Source of the DNA: Chitinophaga niabensis
GTDB taxonomy: Bacteria; Bacteroidota; Bacteroidia; Chitinophagales; Chitinophagaceae
DNA length: 64,000 nucleotides
Reading direction: 5' to 3'
NCBI GenBank assembly: GCA_017849435.1
Contig: JAFIGY010000009.1
Coordinates: forward strand, 372,001 to 436,000
Shown here piece after piece: positions 1 through 9,413 of this stretch (positions within the stretch are counted from its first letter, which is position 1; the number at the start of each line of letters is the position of its first letter). The position numbers and the translations under genes were made by a program. The notes beneath the pieces are model-generated. The model ran no database searches, was not told where the DNA came from, and saw only the letters and a program-made list of their open reading frames with translations.

Positions 1-1
1 T

Positions 2-3000
2 GGCGCATCGGTTCAGTCCCTTTTCAGGGCTATTGAGAAAAGAACATCCTATCGCTTCGTATACAGCAATGATATTATTCCTGAAGGCCTTAATGTGAGC
101 ATTGACGTGCAGAATACGGCGGTGTCTGAAGTGCTGGGTCATACGCTGGACCGCTTTAACCTTGATTTCCGGATGATGGACAAGGAGGTGATCGTGGTGG
201 CGGATCGGGCAACTATTCGTACCATCGCCGCTATCCGCGGAAAAGTGGCAGATGCGAACGGGGCGCCGCTGGAAGGGGTGAGCATTACAATCAAAGGCGC
301 CAGTGGCGGCGCTTTTTCAGATGCAGAAGGTAATTTTTCTATCAATATACCGGGCAAGACCGCTACGCTGGTGTTCAGTTATATTGGACTGGAAACACAG
401 TTGGTACCGGTGCGGGCGGAACAGAAAGATCCCCTGCAGGTTATCATGAAAGGGGCGCGGCAGTTAAGCACGGTAACAGTAGTGAACACCGGTTACCAGG
501 TGCTGAACAAAGAACGGGCCACCGGAGCATTCGGATATGTTAGCAGGGAACAGCTGGATAAACCCACTTCCAATATCGCCACCCGCATCATCGGAACCAA
601 TGCCGGTGTACAAGCGAAACTGGACGTAGACGGGAATCCTACTTTCGAGATACGCGGGCAGACCAGCCTGAATACTGTCGGCTCCGCCGCCGCACCACTG
701 GTGATCGTAGACGGTTTCCCCATCCAGGGAGATTTCAGTTCCATCAACCCGAATGATGTGGAAAGCATCACCATCCTGAAAGACGCGGCTGCAGCTTCCA
801 TTTGGGGAGCACGCTCGGGCAACGGAGTGATTGTGGTGGTAACAAAGAACGCCCGGCGCGGTACGCCGCTGCGCGTGGAATTTTCCGCCTTCACAAAGAT
901 CGGCAGCAAGTTTGATCTGGATTACGTGAATCCCCTTGCTACATCGGCTGAAACAGTGGACTACGAGAAAAGGGCGTTCAACAAATGGAGCGCGCAGACC
1001 AACTCCGGCTCCCTTACCGGGAACGTGGGCAAATCCTGGTCTCTGGCAACGATGGCGATGAGCGAACAATATCTTGGTTTTATTACCGCCGCGCAAAGGG
1101 ATGCTATCCTGGAGAAACTGAAAACACAAAGCAACAAACAGCAGATCAAAGACCTGCTGCTGGCTAACCCTGCTACGCAACAATACAATCTGAACATCTC
1201 CGGTTCTTCCGGCCGCATGAGTAATATACTTTCTCTGCTGTACGAAAGCAACCAAAGCAATTTCAAGGAAAGCCATGATAAAAAATACATGGCCAACCTG
1301 AAATCCATTGCCAATATCTTCCCCTGGCTGGATCTGCATTTTTCAAGCATGGTACAGTACAGGGATGTATGGAATAACGGCGTAAGTCTGCAGGACATCC
1401 AGAGCCTCTCGCCCTACGAACTCCTCAAGAACCCCGACGGGTCTCTGACCAACATCTATCAGTATTATACCCCCATCCTCGACAGGCTGGTGCCCACGCA
1501 GCTGTTCCCGTACAAGGACTGGACGTACAATCCTTTGCAGGAGATCGCGAACCGGGAGATCAGGACGAATTACCTGAACACCCGCCTGCAGGCAGGGCTT
1601 ACTTTCAAACTGATGAAAGGTCTCGCTTTCGACAGCAAGGTGCAATACGAGCTGTTCAATACATCTGATAAACAGTTCAATAACGAGAATACTTTTTACG
1701 TCAGGAATATCATCAATACATCCACCTCCTGGAACCAGGCTACGAACGTGATGACGCCTAATCTTCCCAAAGGCGGCATACTGGCACAGTCCCGTTCCAA
1801 AACACAGTCCTGGAACTTTCGTAACCAGTTGAGTTTTTCCCGCCGTTTTGGAAAGGATCATGAAGTGAACGCTACCGCAGGTATGGAAGCGAACAACCGG
1901 GTGTTGGAAGGCTTCGCTAACCCGAATACTTACGGATATAATGATCAGACACTTTCTGTAGGGCTCTTCCCCAACGGTCCCGGTGGTACGTTCAAAACCA
2001 TCCAGAACTGGCTGGGCAGTAATCAGACGTTCAATTACGTAAACTCCTTCAGCTATCGTACGGAAAGATTTTTATCCTATTTCGCAAACGCTGCATACAC
2101 CTACCGTTACAAGTACACCTTATCCGCCAGCTATCGCACGGATGCGAGCAATATGATCGCGGATGATCCCAAGTACCGCTATTCTCCTTTCTGGTCCGTT
2201 GGCGGAGCCTGGCAACTGCATAAGGAAGAACTGCTCAAAAACATTTCCTGGCTTGGCCGCCTCAACCTGAGGGCCACTTACGGCTACAACGGGAATGTGG
2301 ACCGTACAACCGCCTTCCAGCCGCTCATCGCTACCGGTGCTGCCGCTAATATCTACACCAATGAACAGACCGCAACGATCTCCAGCTTTGGTAATCCTAC
2401 CCTGCGCTGGGAAAAAACCGGCACCTGGAACCTGGGCGTAGATTACAGTCTCTTCTCCAACCGGCTGTTCGGTAAAGTGGATGTGTACAACAAGAAAGGA
2501 AAAGACCTCATCGCGCAGCTGTCTATCCCCGCTGTAAACGGTACTACCTCGCAGAAACTCAACAATGCGGAGATGGTGAACCGTGGGGTGGAAATAGAGC
2601 TGGGCTCTGTAATGCCGATTTCCGGCAGGAATATCGTGTGGGAAGGAAATCTGAATTTTTCTTATAACCGGAACCGGATCACCCGGTTGTTTGTTGCCAC
2701 CTATGCCGCTTCCACGCTTGTTGGTGGCGGATCCGGCGCTTATGTGGAAGGCGCAAACGCCACTTCGCTGTGGCGCTTTGAATACGCCGGTATTCAGAAT
2801 ACACAACCGATGGTGAAAGGGCCCAAAGGTACGATGTACGATTTCGGTGCCTTTACCCCCGGGGACGGAAGGGATTATCTGGTGAACACCGGTACTACAG
2901 TAGCGCCCTACACACTTGGTTTCATGAACGCCTTCAAGATCTACAACTTCGATCTTTCCTTTATCATCACCGGCAAATTCGGTCATGTGTTCCAGCGTCA

Positions 3001-3385
3001 GGCTTTCAACTATCCGCCTGTGTGGGGAGGCCGCGTGCTGCCGAACAGCAAGATCACGGAAGTGCTGAATGGCGATCCCAACAAGATCGTTCCGCTGCCG
3101 TATAATGATATAGAACCACGCTATTATTTCTGGGATCGCTTCCACCAATATCTCAGTTACCTGGTGGAGAACGCGTCACATGTCCGGATGCAGGAAGTGA
3201 ACCTGTCCTACAGTCTGGGCAGGCGTACATTGTCCAGGATCAACTTCTCCCGTCTGCAACTGTTTGTGCAGGGGAACGACCTGTTTACAGTTTACGCCAA
3301 TAAGGCCAAGGAAGACCCGGAATATCTCCGTGGCACGATGAAACCGAGACCGAAATTCACGTTCGGCCTTAAATGTGAACTTTAA
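2..3385 (+). CDS. SusC/RagA-type TonB-linked outer membrane transporter, 5' end cut by window edge
   Basis: This is the outer-membrane channel of a SusC/SusD nutrient importer, driven by TonB. The reading frame is open from base 2, so the signal peptide and first residues lie outside the window; the internal GTG at 95 is not the start. In order the 1127 visible residues show an STN (secretin/TonB N-terminal) domain in about the first 60, a carboxypeptidase-like beta-sandwich domain (IRGKVADANGAPLEGV), a plug with the SusC signature NPNDVESITILKDAAAASI and GARSGNGVIVV, and a long beta-barrel ending in KFTFGLKCEL. The STN domain suggests control through an anti-sigma factor, although no sigma/FecR pair is visible next to it here. 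The SusD partner starts 10 bp downstream. The substrate cannot be read from the sequence. Confidence 0.95.
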   Translation, partial: GASVQSLFRAIEKRTSYRFVYSNDIIPEGLNVSIDVQNTAVSEVLGHTLDRFNLDFRMMDKEVIVVADRATIRTIAAIRGKVADANGAPLEGVSITIKGASGGAFSDAEGNFSINIPGKTATLVFSYIGLETQLVPVRAEQKDPLQVIMKGARQLSTVTVVNTGYQVLNKERATGAFGYVSREQLDKPTSNIATRIIGTNAGVQAKLDVDGNPTFEIRGQTSLNTVGSAAAPLVIVDGFPIQGDFSSINPNDVESITILKDAAAASIWGARSGNGVIVVVTKNARRGTPLRVEFSAFTKIGSKFDLDYVNPLATSAETVDYEKRAFNKWSAQTNSGSLTGNVGKSWSLATMAMSEQYLGFITAAQRDAILEKLKTQSNKQQIKDLLLANPATQQYNLNISGSSGRMSNILSLLYESNQSNFKESHDKKYMANLKSIANIFPWLDLHFSSMVQYRDVWNNGVSLQDIQSLSPYELLKNPDGSLTNIYQYYTPILDRLVPTQLFPYKDWTYNPLQEIANREIRTNYLNTRLQAGLTFKLMKGLAFDSKVQYELFNTSDKQFNNENTFYVRNIINTSTSWNQATNVMTPNLPKGGILAQSRSKTQSWNFRNQLSFSRRFGKDHEVNATAGMEANNRVLEGFANPNTYGYNDQTLSVGLFPNGPGGTFKTIQNWLGSNQTFNYVNSFSYRTERFLSYFANAAYTYRYKYTLSASYRTDASNMIADDPKYRYSPFWSVGGAWQLHKEELLKNISWLGRLNLRATYGYNGNVDRTTAFQPLIATGAAANIYTNEQTATISSFGNPTLRWEKTGTWNLGVDYSLFSNRLFGKVDVYNKKGKDLIAQLSIPAVNGTTSQKLNNAEMVNRGVEIELGSVMPISGRNIVWEGNLNFSYNRNRITRLFVATYAASTLVGGGSGAYVEGANATSLWRFEYAGIQNTQPMVKGPKGTMYDFGAFTPGDGRDYLVNTGTTVAPYTLGFMNAFKIYNFDLSFIITGKFGHVFQRQAFNYPPVWGGRVLPNSKITEVLNGDPNKIVPLPYNDIEPRYYFWDRFHQYLSYLVENASHVRMQEVNLSYSLGRRTLSRINFSRLQLFVQGNDLFTVYANKAKEDPEYLRGTMKPRPKFTFGLKCEL

Positions 3386-3395
3386 AAATTATACG

Positions 3396-4928
3396 ATGAC
3401 AGCTACTTATAGATCATTCCTGAAATGGCCGCTGGCACTGATCATGCTGGCTTTCACTTCCTGCAGCAAATTCCTCGATGAACGTCCTTCCAAAACAACC
3501 GCACTGGAAGCGACCACCACCACGCAACTGGATGCGCTGTTGAATTCCTATTCCAGCTTTTATTCGGAAGGCAACAGAACCGTGATATTTGGCACAGATG
3601 ATAATGGTTTTTCCTCCGATCTGTATAATGCCCGCCCCGGAACGTTTACCATGGCTGCAGTGGAATTCTCCCTGTGGGACATTCAGTACCTCCCGGAGGA
3701 CACACGGGAGAATTTTTGGAGTGGCGAATACAAGAAGATCTTCACGGCCAACATGGTGTTGGGGTATGCGGACAAAGTGACCGGCACGCCGGAAGAAAAA
3801 GCGATCCTGAAAGCGGATGCGCATTTCATCAGAGCATATAGCTACTGGGTGCTGGCCAATACCTATTGCCTGCCCTATACTGCCGCTAATAAAGGTGAGA
3901 TGGGCCTTCCCATCAAAACCAGTGTAAGCTTCGATCAACCATTGGCCCGCCAGCCACTGGAGGCGGTTTACAACCTTATCGAATCCGATCTGAAAGAGGC
4001 ATTGAATATATCCTTACCGCTCGTACAAAATGGGAAAGCCCGTCACTGGAGAGCGAACAAGGCAGGTGTGAACGGTTTTGCCGCGCGGTATTATCTGCAT
4101 CGGAATAACTATACGGAAGCGCTGAAATATGCAAATGCGGCTTTGAGCGAATACAGCCAGCTGGTGGATTACAATACGGAGATGAAATATGGGCGGGATG
4201 TGAGTGTGGTGATCAATCCGGGTACGCCTGCTTCGAAGAACGTGGTGTTGAAATTCCCGTATACGCACGATAACCAGAGTGATTTCACGGACATGTTAGG
4301 CTGGAAGGAGTTCCTTTATTTCCGGATGCTCTACCACGAATCCTGGTGGTATATCCCCAGCAAACAATTGCTGGATCTGTATGACAAAGATCACGATCTG
4401 CGTTATAAATATCATATGGTGCAGGGGTACTCCTATGATAGGGGCATAACCTCCCCGGCCTACGATTATCCCGGGTATGTCTTCTTTTTCAAAGACCGCC
4501 TGCCTTCCGGTCCCACTACAGCCGAAATGCTGCTCATCAAAGCAGAATGCCTCGCCCGAACGGGGAATGTTCCGGATGCTCTCGCTGCTGTGAACACACT
4601 CCGCGCAAAGCGCCTCACACCCGGCACCTGGGTGAATCTTGCTGCAACTACCAAAGAAGAAGCGGTGAAAACGATACTGGAAGAAAGAAGGCGCGAGCTG
4701 CCCTTCACCCAGCGCTGGTTCGATATCCGCAGATTTAACAACAACGATGATCCGAATGATGATGTAGTGTTGTCTAAAACATTCTATCCATATACGATCG
4801 CAAATGTTACCGCCACAGAACCGTTGAAAACTTATACTTTGCCAAAGGATTCAAGACGTTTTGCGGCACCCATTCCCAAAACGGAAATGATCACCAGCAA
4901 TAATGAGATCCAGCAGAATACGTATTAA
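3396..4928 (+). CDS. SusD/RagB-family nutrient-binding lipoprotein
   Basis: This is the surface lipoprotein that caps the SusC barrel and captures substrate. I chose the ATG at 3396 because it gives a compact lipoprotein signal: a hydrophobic run, then LAFTSC with the lipidated Cys at about residue 23. An in-frame GTG at 3375 would overlap the SusC gene and add seven residues. The family is shown by the N-terminal SKFLDERPS segment, the helical TPR-like body, and the C-terminal block ILEERRRELPFTQRWFDIRR, which is typical of RagB/SusD. At 510 residues the length is normal. It is co-transcribed with the SusC gene upstream and probably with the thioredoxin-domain gene 24 bp downstream. Confidence 0.95.
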   Translation: MTATYRSFLKWPLALIMLAFTSCSKFLDERPSKTTALEATTTTQLDALLNSYSSFYSEGNRTVIFGTDDNGFSSDLYNARPGTFTMAAVEFSLWDIQYLPEDTRENFWSGEYKKIFTANMVLGYADKVTGTPEEKAILKADAHFIRAYSYWVLANTYCLPYTAANKGEMGLPIKTSVSFDQPLARQPLEAVYNLIESDLKEALNISLPLVQNGKARHWRANKAGVNGFAARYYLHRNNYTEALKYANAALSEYSQLVDYNTEMKYGRDVSVVINPGTPASKNVVLKFPYTHDNQSDFTDMLGWKEFLYFRMLYHESWWYIPSKQLLDLYDKDHDLRYKYHMVQGYSYDRGITSPAYDYPGYVFFFKDRLPSGPTTAEMLLIKAECLARTGNVPDALAAVNTLRAKRLTPGTWVNLAATTKEEAVKTILEERRRELPFTQRWFDIRRFNNNDDPNDDVVLSKTFYPYTIANVTATEPLKTYTLPKDSRRFAAPIPKTEMITSNNEIQQNTY

Positions 4929-4952
4929 TCCATCATTCTAAAACTTCCTTAT

Positions 4953-6461
4953 ATGCGTTTCAGATCAATCTTCATATGCCTGCTGCTGTTTTCCGGTGGC
5001 GTAATGGCGCAACTTTCCAAAAAAGAAACACAGGCAGACCCTGTAGAAGTGCAGCGTCTGAAAGTACAGGTGGAAAAGGATTTCAAGGACCTAAAAGCGC
5101 ATACAGCGTACATTAAAGCCGCAGGTCTGGAAAGTCCGGAACTGAAAAAACAGTACGATGCATGGATCAAAAAGAACCCCTCTGTGGCAGAAATCCCTTA
5201 CGCCTACGGAGAGGCCCTGACCAACCACGAATATCCCGAAGCCCGGGAGTACCTGCTGAAAACCGTCGCCATCAATCCGAAACAGGCGAAAGTGTACCAG
5301 ATGCTGGCATTTGATGCAGAGCGCTGGGGGGATTTTGACAAAGGGAGGGAATACCTGAAAAAAGCTTCGGAAACCGATCCCGCCAGTCCGGATTACGCTT
5401 TCTATTACGCCAGTTCGCTGAAGGAAAAGGATTCCGCCCTGCATCATAAACTGATGCTCTCCATTCCCGAGAGGTTCCCGGGCACGGAACGGGGTGCGCA
5501 GGCTTTGTACTGGCTGGCTTTCCGTACGGAAGACCCGAAGGTGAAAACAGAAGTCTATGAACTTGCGAGGAAAAAGTACAATCCTGCCAAATCAGGCTGG
5601 ACCTCCGGTACAATGAGCGGATACTATGATTTTCTGCTGCCTGATCAGCCGGGAAAGGCGCTGGAGCTGGCATCCGCACTGGTGAATGCTAAAGATACCA
5701 TGCAGGATGCCGCTGCCTGGAAGAAGCGGGAAGAGATCGCGAAGGTGATCGTAGAAGGCCGCAGGCTGCAGGCTTCTCAAAAAAATCAACAGGCCTTTGA
5801 TCTGTTGAATACGGTAGCGCCGTTGCGCTGGACCAGCACAGGGGCTGTACTCCTCCTCGAAAAATCAAAAGCGAATGCAGGAGCAGGAAACTATCGCGCT
5901 GCATACGATTCGCTCCTGTACGCTTACGCAATGGAACCTACGGATGAACTGAAGGGCAATATGCGAAAGTACGCAAACCGTCTTGGTAAGAAAGAAAAGG
6001 ACATTGATCGGGACGTTTGGGAGCGTAGGAAAACCAGCGCCAAACCGGCCACCGTATTTTCCCTGAATAATTATATGAGCGCTGGAAAAACCACGCTGTC
6101 CGACCTCAAAGGGAAAGTGGTACTGGTGACCTACTGGTTTCCCGGTTGTGGGCCCTGCCGCGGGGAATTCCCGCATTTCGAAAATGTGGTGCGGAAATTC
6201 AGCAAAACCCAACTGGCCTATGTGGGCATCAACGTTGCGCCGGAGCAGGACGCTTATGTAGTGCCCTTCATGAAGCAGAGCGGCTATTCCTTTGTGCCGG
6301 TAAAAGACGAACCGGAGAAACGCGGGAATCTCGTTTCAAGGGGGCAACCGACGAATTATTTGCTGGACAAGGAAGGAAATATTGTGTTCGCGAATTTCAG
6401 AACGGATGAACGGAATGAAAGAACACTGGAGCTGATGATAAAAGAGTTACTGGATAAATAG
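4953..6461 (+). CDS. Exported TPR protein with C-terminal TlpA-like thioredoxin domain
   Basis: The 502-residue protein has a Sec signal (about residues 1-20, ending VMAQ). Its long helical middle contains TPR-like units such as EYLLKTVAINPKQAKVYQ, and the C-terminal 140 residues form a TlpA/ResA-type thioredoxin fold. The redox motif is C399-G-P-C402 within WFPGCGPCRGEFP, and the expected cis-proline region is near RGQPTNYLLDKEG. A periplasmic thiol-disulfide role is likely, perhaps keeping cysteines of the neighbouring SusC/SusD system or its substrate in the right state, but the partner is unknown. It follows the SusD gene after 24 bp and ends at a strong bidirectional terminator, so it closes the operon. 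Confidence 0.85.
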   Translation: MRFRSIFICLLLFSGGVMAQLSKKETQADPVEVQRLKVQVEKDFKDLKAHTAYIKAAGLESPELKKQYDAWIKKNPSVAEIPYAYGEALTNHEYPEAREYLLKTVAINPKQAKVYQMLAFDAERWGDFDKGREYLKKASETDPASPDYAFYYASSLKEKDSALHHKLMLSIPERFPGTERGAQALYWLAFRTEDPKVKTEVYELARKKYNPAKSGWTSGTMSGYYDFLLPDQPGKALELASALVNAKDTMQDAAAWKKREEIAKVIVEGRRLQASQKNQQAFDLLNTVAPLRWTSTGAVLLLEKSKANAGAGNYRAAYDSLLYAYAMEPTDELKGNMRKYANRLGKKEKDIDRDVWERRKTSAKPATVFSLNNYMSAGKTTLSDLKGKVVLVTYWFPGCGPCRGEFPHFENVVRKFSKTQLAYVGINVAPEQDAYVVPFMKQSGYSFVPVKDEPEKRGNLVSRGQPTNYLLDKEGNIVFANFRTDERNERTLELMIKELLDK

Positions 6462-6496
6462 AAAAAAGCCCCCGGATATGTTCCGGGGGCTTTTTT
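6462..6496. terminator. Bidirectional intrinsic terminator
   Basis: A 15-bp perfect stem (AAAAAAGCCCCCGGA and its complement) encloses a 5-nt loop. It has A-runs on one side and T-runs on the other, so it can stop transcription from both convergent neighbours. It begins one base after the thioredoxin gene and covers the stop codon of the purine nucleoside phosphorylase gene. Confidence 0.9.
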
Positions 6497-7304
6497 ATAA
6501 TGCCGCGATCACCGTCGCAAAAATATCGCTTAACGTCTGATCCGCCTGAGCGGCCACTGCAATGATCTCCTCGATGGATACCGGTTTGAGAAAATCCGGA
6601 TCGCACTCATCCGTTACTACGGATACCGCCGCACAGGGCAATCCCACCTGATTGGCCACAATCACTTCCGGCACTGTGCTCATTCCCACTACATCCGCCC
6701 CGATCATCCGCAGGAAACGGTATTCCGCACGTGTTTCAAGATTTGGACCCATCACTGCCGCATATACGCCTTTGTGCATCCGGTTGCCGGAAGCGTGCTG
6801 CAGCTTGTCACTGAGAGCGGGGTCGTAGGGCCGGCTCATATCCGGGAAACGGGGCCCATATACGGGCGAATTCAATCCGCGTAAAGGATTCTCCGGTTGC
6901 AGGTTGATGTGATCTTCCAGCAGCACCAGTTCTCCCTTTTTGAAAGCGGGGTTCATGCTGCCCGCCGCATTGCTCAATAGCAGCTGCTGTATGCCCAGCG
7001 CTTTCAAGACGCGAATAGGGAAGGTGATCTGTTGCATCGTATAGCCTTCATAGTAATGAAAGCGTCCCTGCATGGCGATCACGGAAGTTGGGCCGATGTA
7101 TCCGAATAACAGCTGCCCTTTGTGCGATTCCACGGTGGATTCCGGGAAATGCGGGATGTGCCCGTAAGGAATGCTTTTACGCACGTCCATGCGATGGATG
7201 AGCGCACCCAGCCCGGTGCCGAGTACAATGCCGGCCCGTGCGGCTTCAAAGCCCTGCTGTTGCAGGTATGCAGTTGTTTCGGAAATCTGTTGCTGTAAGA
7301 TCAT
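6495..7304 (-). CDS. Purine nucleoside phosphorylase (trimeric, PNP-I type)
   Basis: The enzyme splits purine nucleosides with phosphate to free base and (deoxy)ribose-1-phosphate in cytoplasmic purine salvage. Seen here: the phosphate loop GTGLG (29-33), RFHYYEG (81-87), SNAAGSMN (111-118), the base-binding Glu190 in GPNLETRAEYR, and VGMSTVPEVIVA. Length (269) is normal for the trimeric class. Where mammalian enzymes have Asn243 (selective for 6-oxopurines) this protein has Asp232 (VVTDECDPD), so base preference may differ. The start at 7304 is fixed by a -7 box just 4 nt upstream. The gene is 14 bp downstream of the DUF1080 gene and may be read both with it and alone. Confidence 0.93.
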   Translation of the reverse strand: MILQQQISETTAYLQQQGFEAARAGIVLGTGLGALIHRMDVRKSIPYGHIPHFPESTVESHKGQLLFGYIGPTSVIAMQGRFHYYEGYTMQQITFPIRVLKALGIQQLLLSNAAGSMNPAFKKGELVLLEDHINLQPENPLRGLNSPVYGPRFPDMSRPYDPALSDKLQHASGNRMHKGVYAAVMGPNLETRAEYRFLRMIGADVVGMSTVPEVIVANQVGLPCAAVSVVTDECDPDFLKPVSIEEIIAVAAQADQTLSDIFATVIAAL

Positions 7305-7308
7305 GCCG

Positions 7309-7316
7309 CAAACTTA
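7309..7316 (-). promoter_or_regulatory. -7 promoter box (TAAGTTTG) of the PNP gene
   Basis: This matches TAnnTTTG, the primary-sigma -7 element known from Bacteroidota. Only 4 nt separate it from the ATG, so transcription would begin at about the start codon. It lies between the DUF1080 stop codon and the PNP start. I see no clear -33 TTG. Confidence 0.5.
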
Positions 7317-7318
7317 GA

Positions 7319-7924
7319 TCATTTCAGTTCCTTCACCTTAATATTCTTCCAGCGTACTTTGATGCCGCCGCCGGAGTGAATCTGCAACGCGATCTGCCCG
7401 TCTTTCGCCCCGATCTTCTCATCATTCAGCGTGATCATTTCCACACCGTTCAGGTAAGTGGCCACCTGGTTCCCTTTCACCACCACTTTCATCGTATTCC
7501 ACTCGCCCATTTTCAGCACTTTCTCTTTTTCCGCATCAGGTTTTATCAGCCAGCCGCGACCATAAGATTCGTAGATGCCACCGGTGTGAAGCCCCGGAGG
7601 CGCCACCTCCGCCTGCCAGCCGGCAATCTTTGTTCCTTCGAGGGAGGAATGGAAGAATACGCCGCTATTGCCGTTGGCTTCCTGCTTGAAATCTACAGTC
7701 AGTTCAAAGTCTTTGAAGTGCTTGTCAGTGGCCAGGTAGCCATATTCTTTATCCGGACCGCTTTCACATACCAGTTCCCCTTTCTCTACATACCATTTCT
7801 CTGTACCGTGGATCTTCCAGCCGTCCAGGTTCTTGCCATTAAAGAGTTTTTGTTGTTTTTGCGCAAATGCAGTGCTGATAAAGAGGGAGCACAGCACCAC
7901 CAGCATCGTGGATATTTTTTTCAT
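7319..7924 (-). CDS. Exported DUF1080 (3-keto-disaccharide hydrolase family) protein
   Basis: The family has a concanavalin-like jelly-roll fold and several members hydrolyse 3-keto-glycosides; the substrate here is unknown. The start at 7924 gives MKKISTMLVVLCSLFIS and a signal ending AFAQ; the frame runs open upstream to 8221, but that part would overlap the MauE-like gene and lacks a sensible start. Family hallmarks are the opening KLFNGKNLDGWKIHGTEKW, the LVCESG segment, NSGVFFHSSLEG, the GGIYESYGRGWL stretch, GEWNTMKVVVKGN and the closing GGGIKVRWKNIKVKEL. At 201 residues it is a single-domain member. It sits 38 bp after the MauE-like gene and 14 bp before PNP, probably as part of the same transcript. 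Confidence 0.9.
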   Translation of the reverse strand: MKKISTMLVVLCSLFISTAFAQKQQKLFNGKNLDGWKIHGTEKWYVEKGELVCESGPDKEYGYLATDKHFKDFELTVDFKQEANGNSGVFFHSSLEGTKIAGWQAEVAPPGLHTGGIYESYGRGWLIKPDAEKEKVLKMGEWNTMKVVVKGNQVATYLNGVEMITLNDEKIGAKDGQIALQIHSGGGIKVRWKNIKVKELK

Positions 7925-7962
7925 ACAGCATTGGTTTTTTTGATGCCGGTAAGATAGGGATT

Positions 7963-8394
7963 TCAAACCGGGCGTGCAATGTTCTCTTCTTTTTGCTGTA
8001 ATAATACCCCGGCAAAGGCGATCAGCGTGCACAGTACATTGAACACGATGTGTACGGGATAGCTCATCCGGCCGAGGATGCCGCCGCAGGAACAGGGGAT
8101 GTTGGTATAGAAGAAATATAACGTGAACATATATACGGAGAACAGCAGCATCAGGAATGCAGAGAGACAGAGCCCTGATTTTCGTGTAGCCGTGAACTGA
8201 AGTAACAGGGCGGTAATGCATTCCACGGTAAGCACGGAAGGGGCGATCAGCTTATTGCTGAAATTAGCCAGCAGTGGAGATTTGCTGATGTCCAGCAGGA
8301 ATTTTCCGTAGTCCGTCGCTTTCATGATGGCGGCGTAAAGGAAAAGGATGGATAATGCATAGCAAATGCCTTGCAGGATGGAAGCTCTTTTCAT
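7963..8394 (-). CDS. MauE/DoxX-like redox-associated membrane protein
   Basis: This 143-residue protein has four predicted membrane helices (about 8-26, 50-68, 75-97 and 112-132) and a conserved cysteine pair C101-S-C103 in NIPCSCGGILG, just before the last helix. This is the pattern of MauE/DoxX-like proteins, some of which assist disulfide formation or redox-cofactor proteins in the periplasm. Its start overlaps the end of the propeller-like gene by 4 bp (ATGA), so the two are translationally coupled. Two genes upstream lies a small exported peptide with four cysteines, a natural candidate substrate for a thiol-redox membrane protein. The link is inferred from gene order only. Confidence 0.8.
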   Translation of the reverse strand: MKRASILQGICYALSILFLYAAIMKATDYGKFLLDISKSPLLANFSNKLIAPSVLTVECITALLLQFTATRKSGLCLSAFLMLLFSVYMFTLYFFYTNIPCSCGGILGRMSYPVHIVFNVLCTLIAFAGVLLQQKEENIARPV

Positions 8395-9398
8395 GGTGTG
8401 CGAATGTTATAGATCAGGATATCGTTTTCATGTGAGATGTACAGGGTGTGATCCGCCGCATCGATATGCAGCAGTCCCTTCTTTTCATAAGGCGGCACAC
8501 GCATACTGCCGGCATATGCGCCGCCCGGCAGCCTGTACACATCCAGCACGGGCCCGCCGGTTTCACTGTCTTTCGATAGAGCGGCGGACAATACATACAG
8601 ATAATGCCCGTCTGCGGCGGCGGAAAGATTGATGAATGCGGATTTACTGGAGATGGAATAGGCTTTGCCCACGCGTACAACAGTATTCCGTGGCGGTGTT
8701 TTGTCGATGGTGGTGATGGTGGAGGTAGTATGGGTGGCCGGGTCCAGTTCAATGATCCCTGCGTTGTGCAGCGGGGTGAAGTAATATTTGCCGGTACTGG
8801 CATTCCGGGAGAAACCACCGTCCGCCATTATGCCGCGGTCATCAAAGCGGGGAAAGGAAAAGAGCTTTTGTGCCTGTTCGGGTTGATGGTAGTCGATCTT
8901 TTCAAGATGCACAACACCGGTGGCCGTGTCATAATGCTGGATCAGGAAATGCTGTTCCGTCTGGTAGCGACAGGCTTTCAGGAAAGGATGAGCATGTACA
9001 TCCATACTGTCTGCCTGCTGCCCCGCTTTGAAGATATAGATCATTTTCCGGTTAGCGAGGAAGAAGCAGGCTGATGCAGCATCAACATCGATGGATGTGG
9101 GAATTTCGGAGAAGTAAGGACGGGTGTGCAGGAAGGTATCCAGGCGCCGGGAAGCGGGATCATAACGGAAAAGCGCACCTCTCGTCTGATCGAACGCATA
9201 CACCTTGCCATCGGAGATGTTCATCTGGCTGACATATCCCGGAAAACGGATGGTGTCCGTTGCGGTAAGCTGAAAAGACCCGAAAGCACGGGGAATGCTG
9301 GTCATGATATGTTCCGTATCCGAATGCGGTACCAGTACCAGGAAAATGGAGGCGACTGCTGCAATGATCAGGGCAATTGCAATAAAGGCTTTTTTCAT
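8391..9398 (-). CDS. Membrane-anchored, probably beta-propeller protein of unknown function
   Basis: I chose the ATG at 9398 (MKKAFIAIALIIAAV) over the in-frame start at 9425, because it yields a clean N-terminal membrane or signal segment and leaves the upstream hairpin outside the gene. The remaining 310 residues show repeating beta-rich units (GKVYAFDQTRGALFRYDP, RKMIYIFKAG, AGIIELDPATH, HYLYVLSAAL, HTLYISHENDILIYNI) that look like blades of a six-bladed propeller of the BF3164/TolB-like kind. No catalytic residues are recognisable. It overlaps the MauE-like gene by 4 bp and follows the small cysteine peptide by 56 bp. A peptide-binding, display or maturation role for the peptide is possible but only inferred from position. 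Confidence 0.7.
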   Translation of the reverse strand: MKKAFIAIALIIAAVASIFLVLVPHSDTEHIMTSIPRAFGSFQLTATDTIRFPGYVSQMNISDGKVYAFDQTRGALFRYDPASRRLDTFLHTRPYFSEIPTSIDVDAASACFFLANRKMIYIFKAGQQADSMDVHAHPFLKACRYQTEQHFLIQHYDTATGVVHLEKIDYHQPEQAQKLFSFPRFDDRGIMADGGFSRNASTGKYYFTPLHNAGIIELDPATHTTSTITTIDKTPPRNTVVRVGKAYSISSKSAFINLSAAADGHYLYVLSAALSKDSETGGPVLDVYRLPGGAYAGSMRVPPYEKKGLLHIDAADHTLYISHENDILIYNIRTP

Positions 9399-9413
9399 AG
9401 CGGGGCTGGATGA

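Noticed and set aside
464-1339. 291-codon minus-strand frame opposite the SusC gene
   Set aside because: Lies fully inside the SusC plug region on the other strand and shows no domain.
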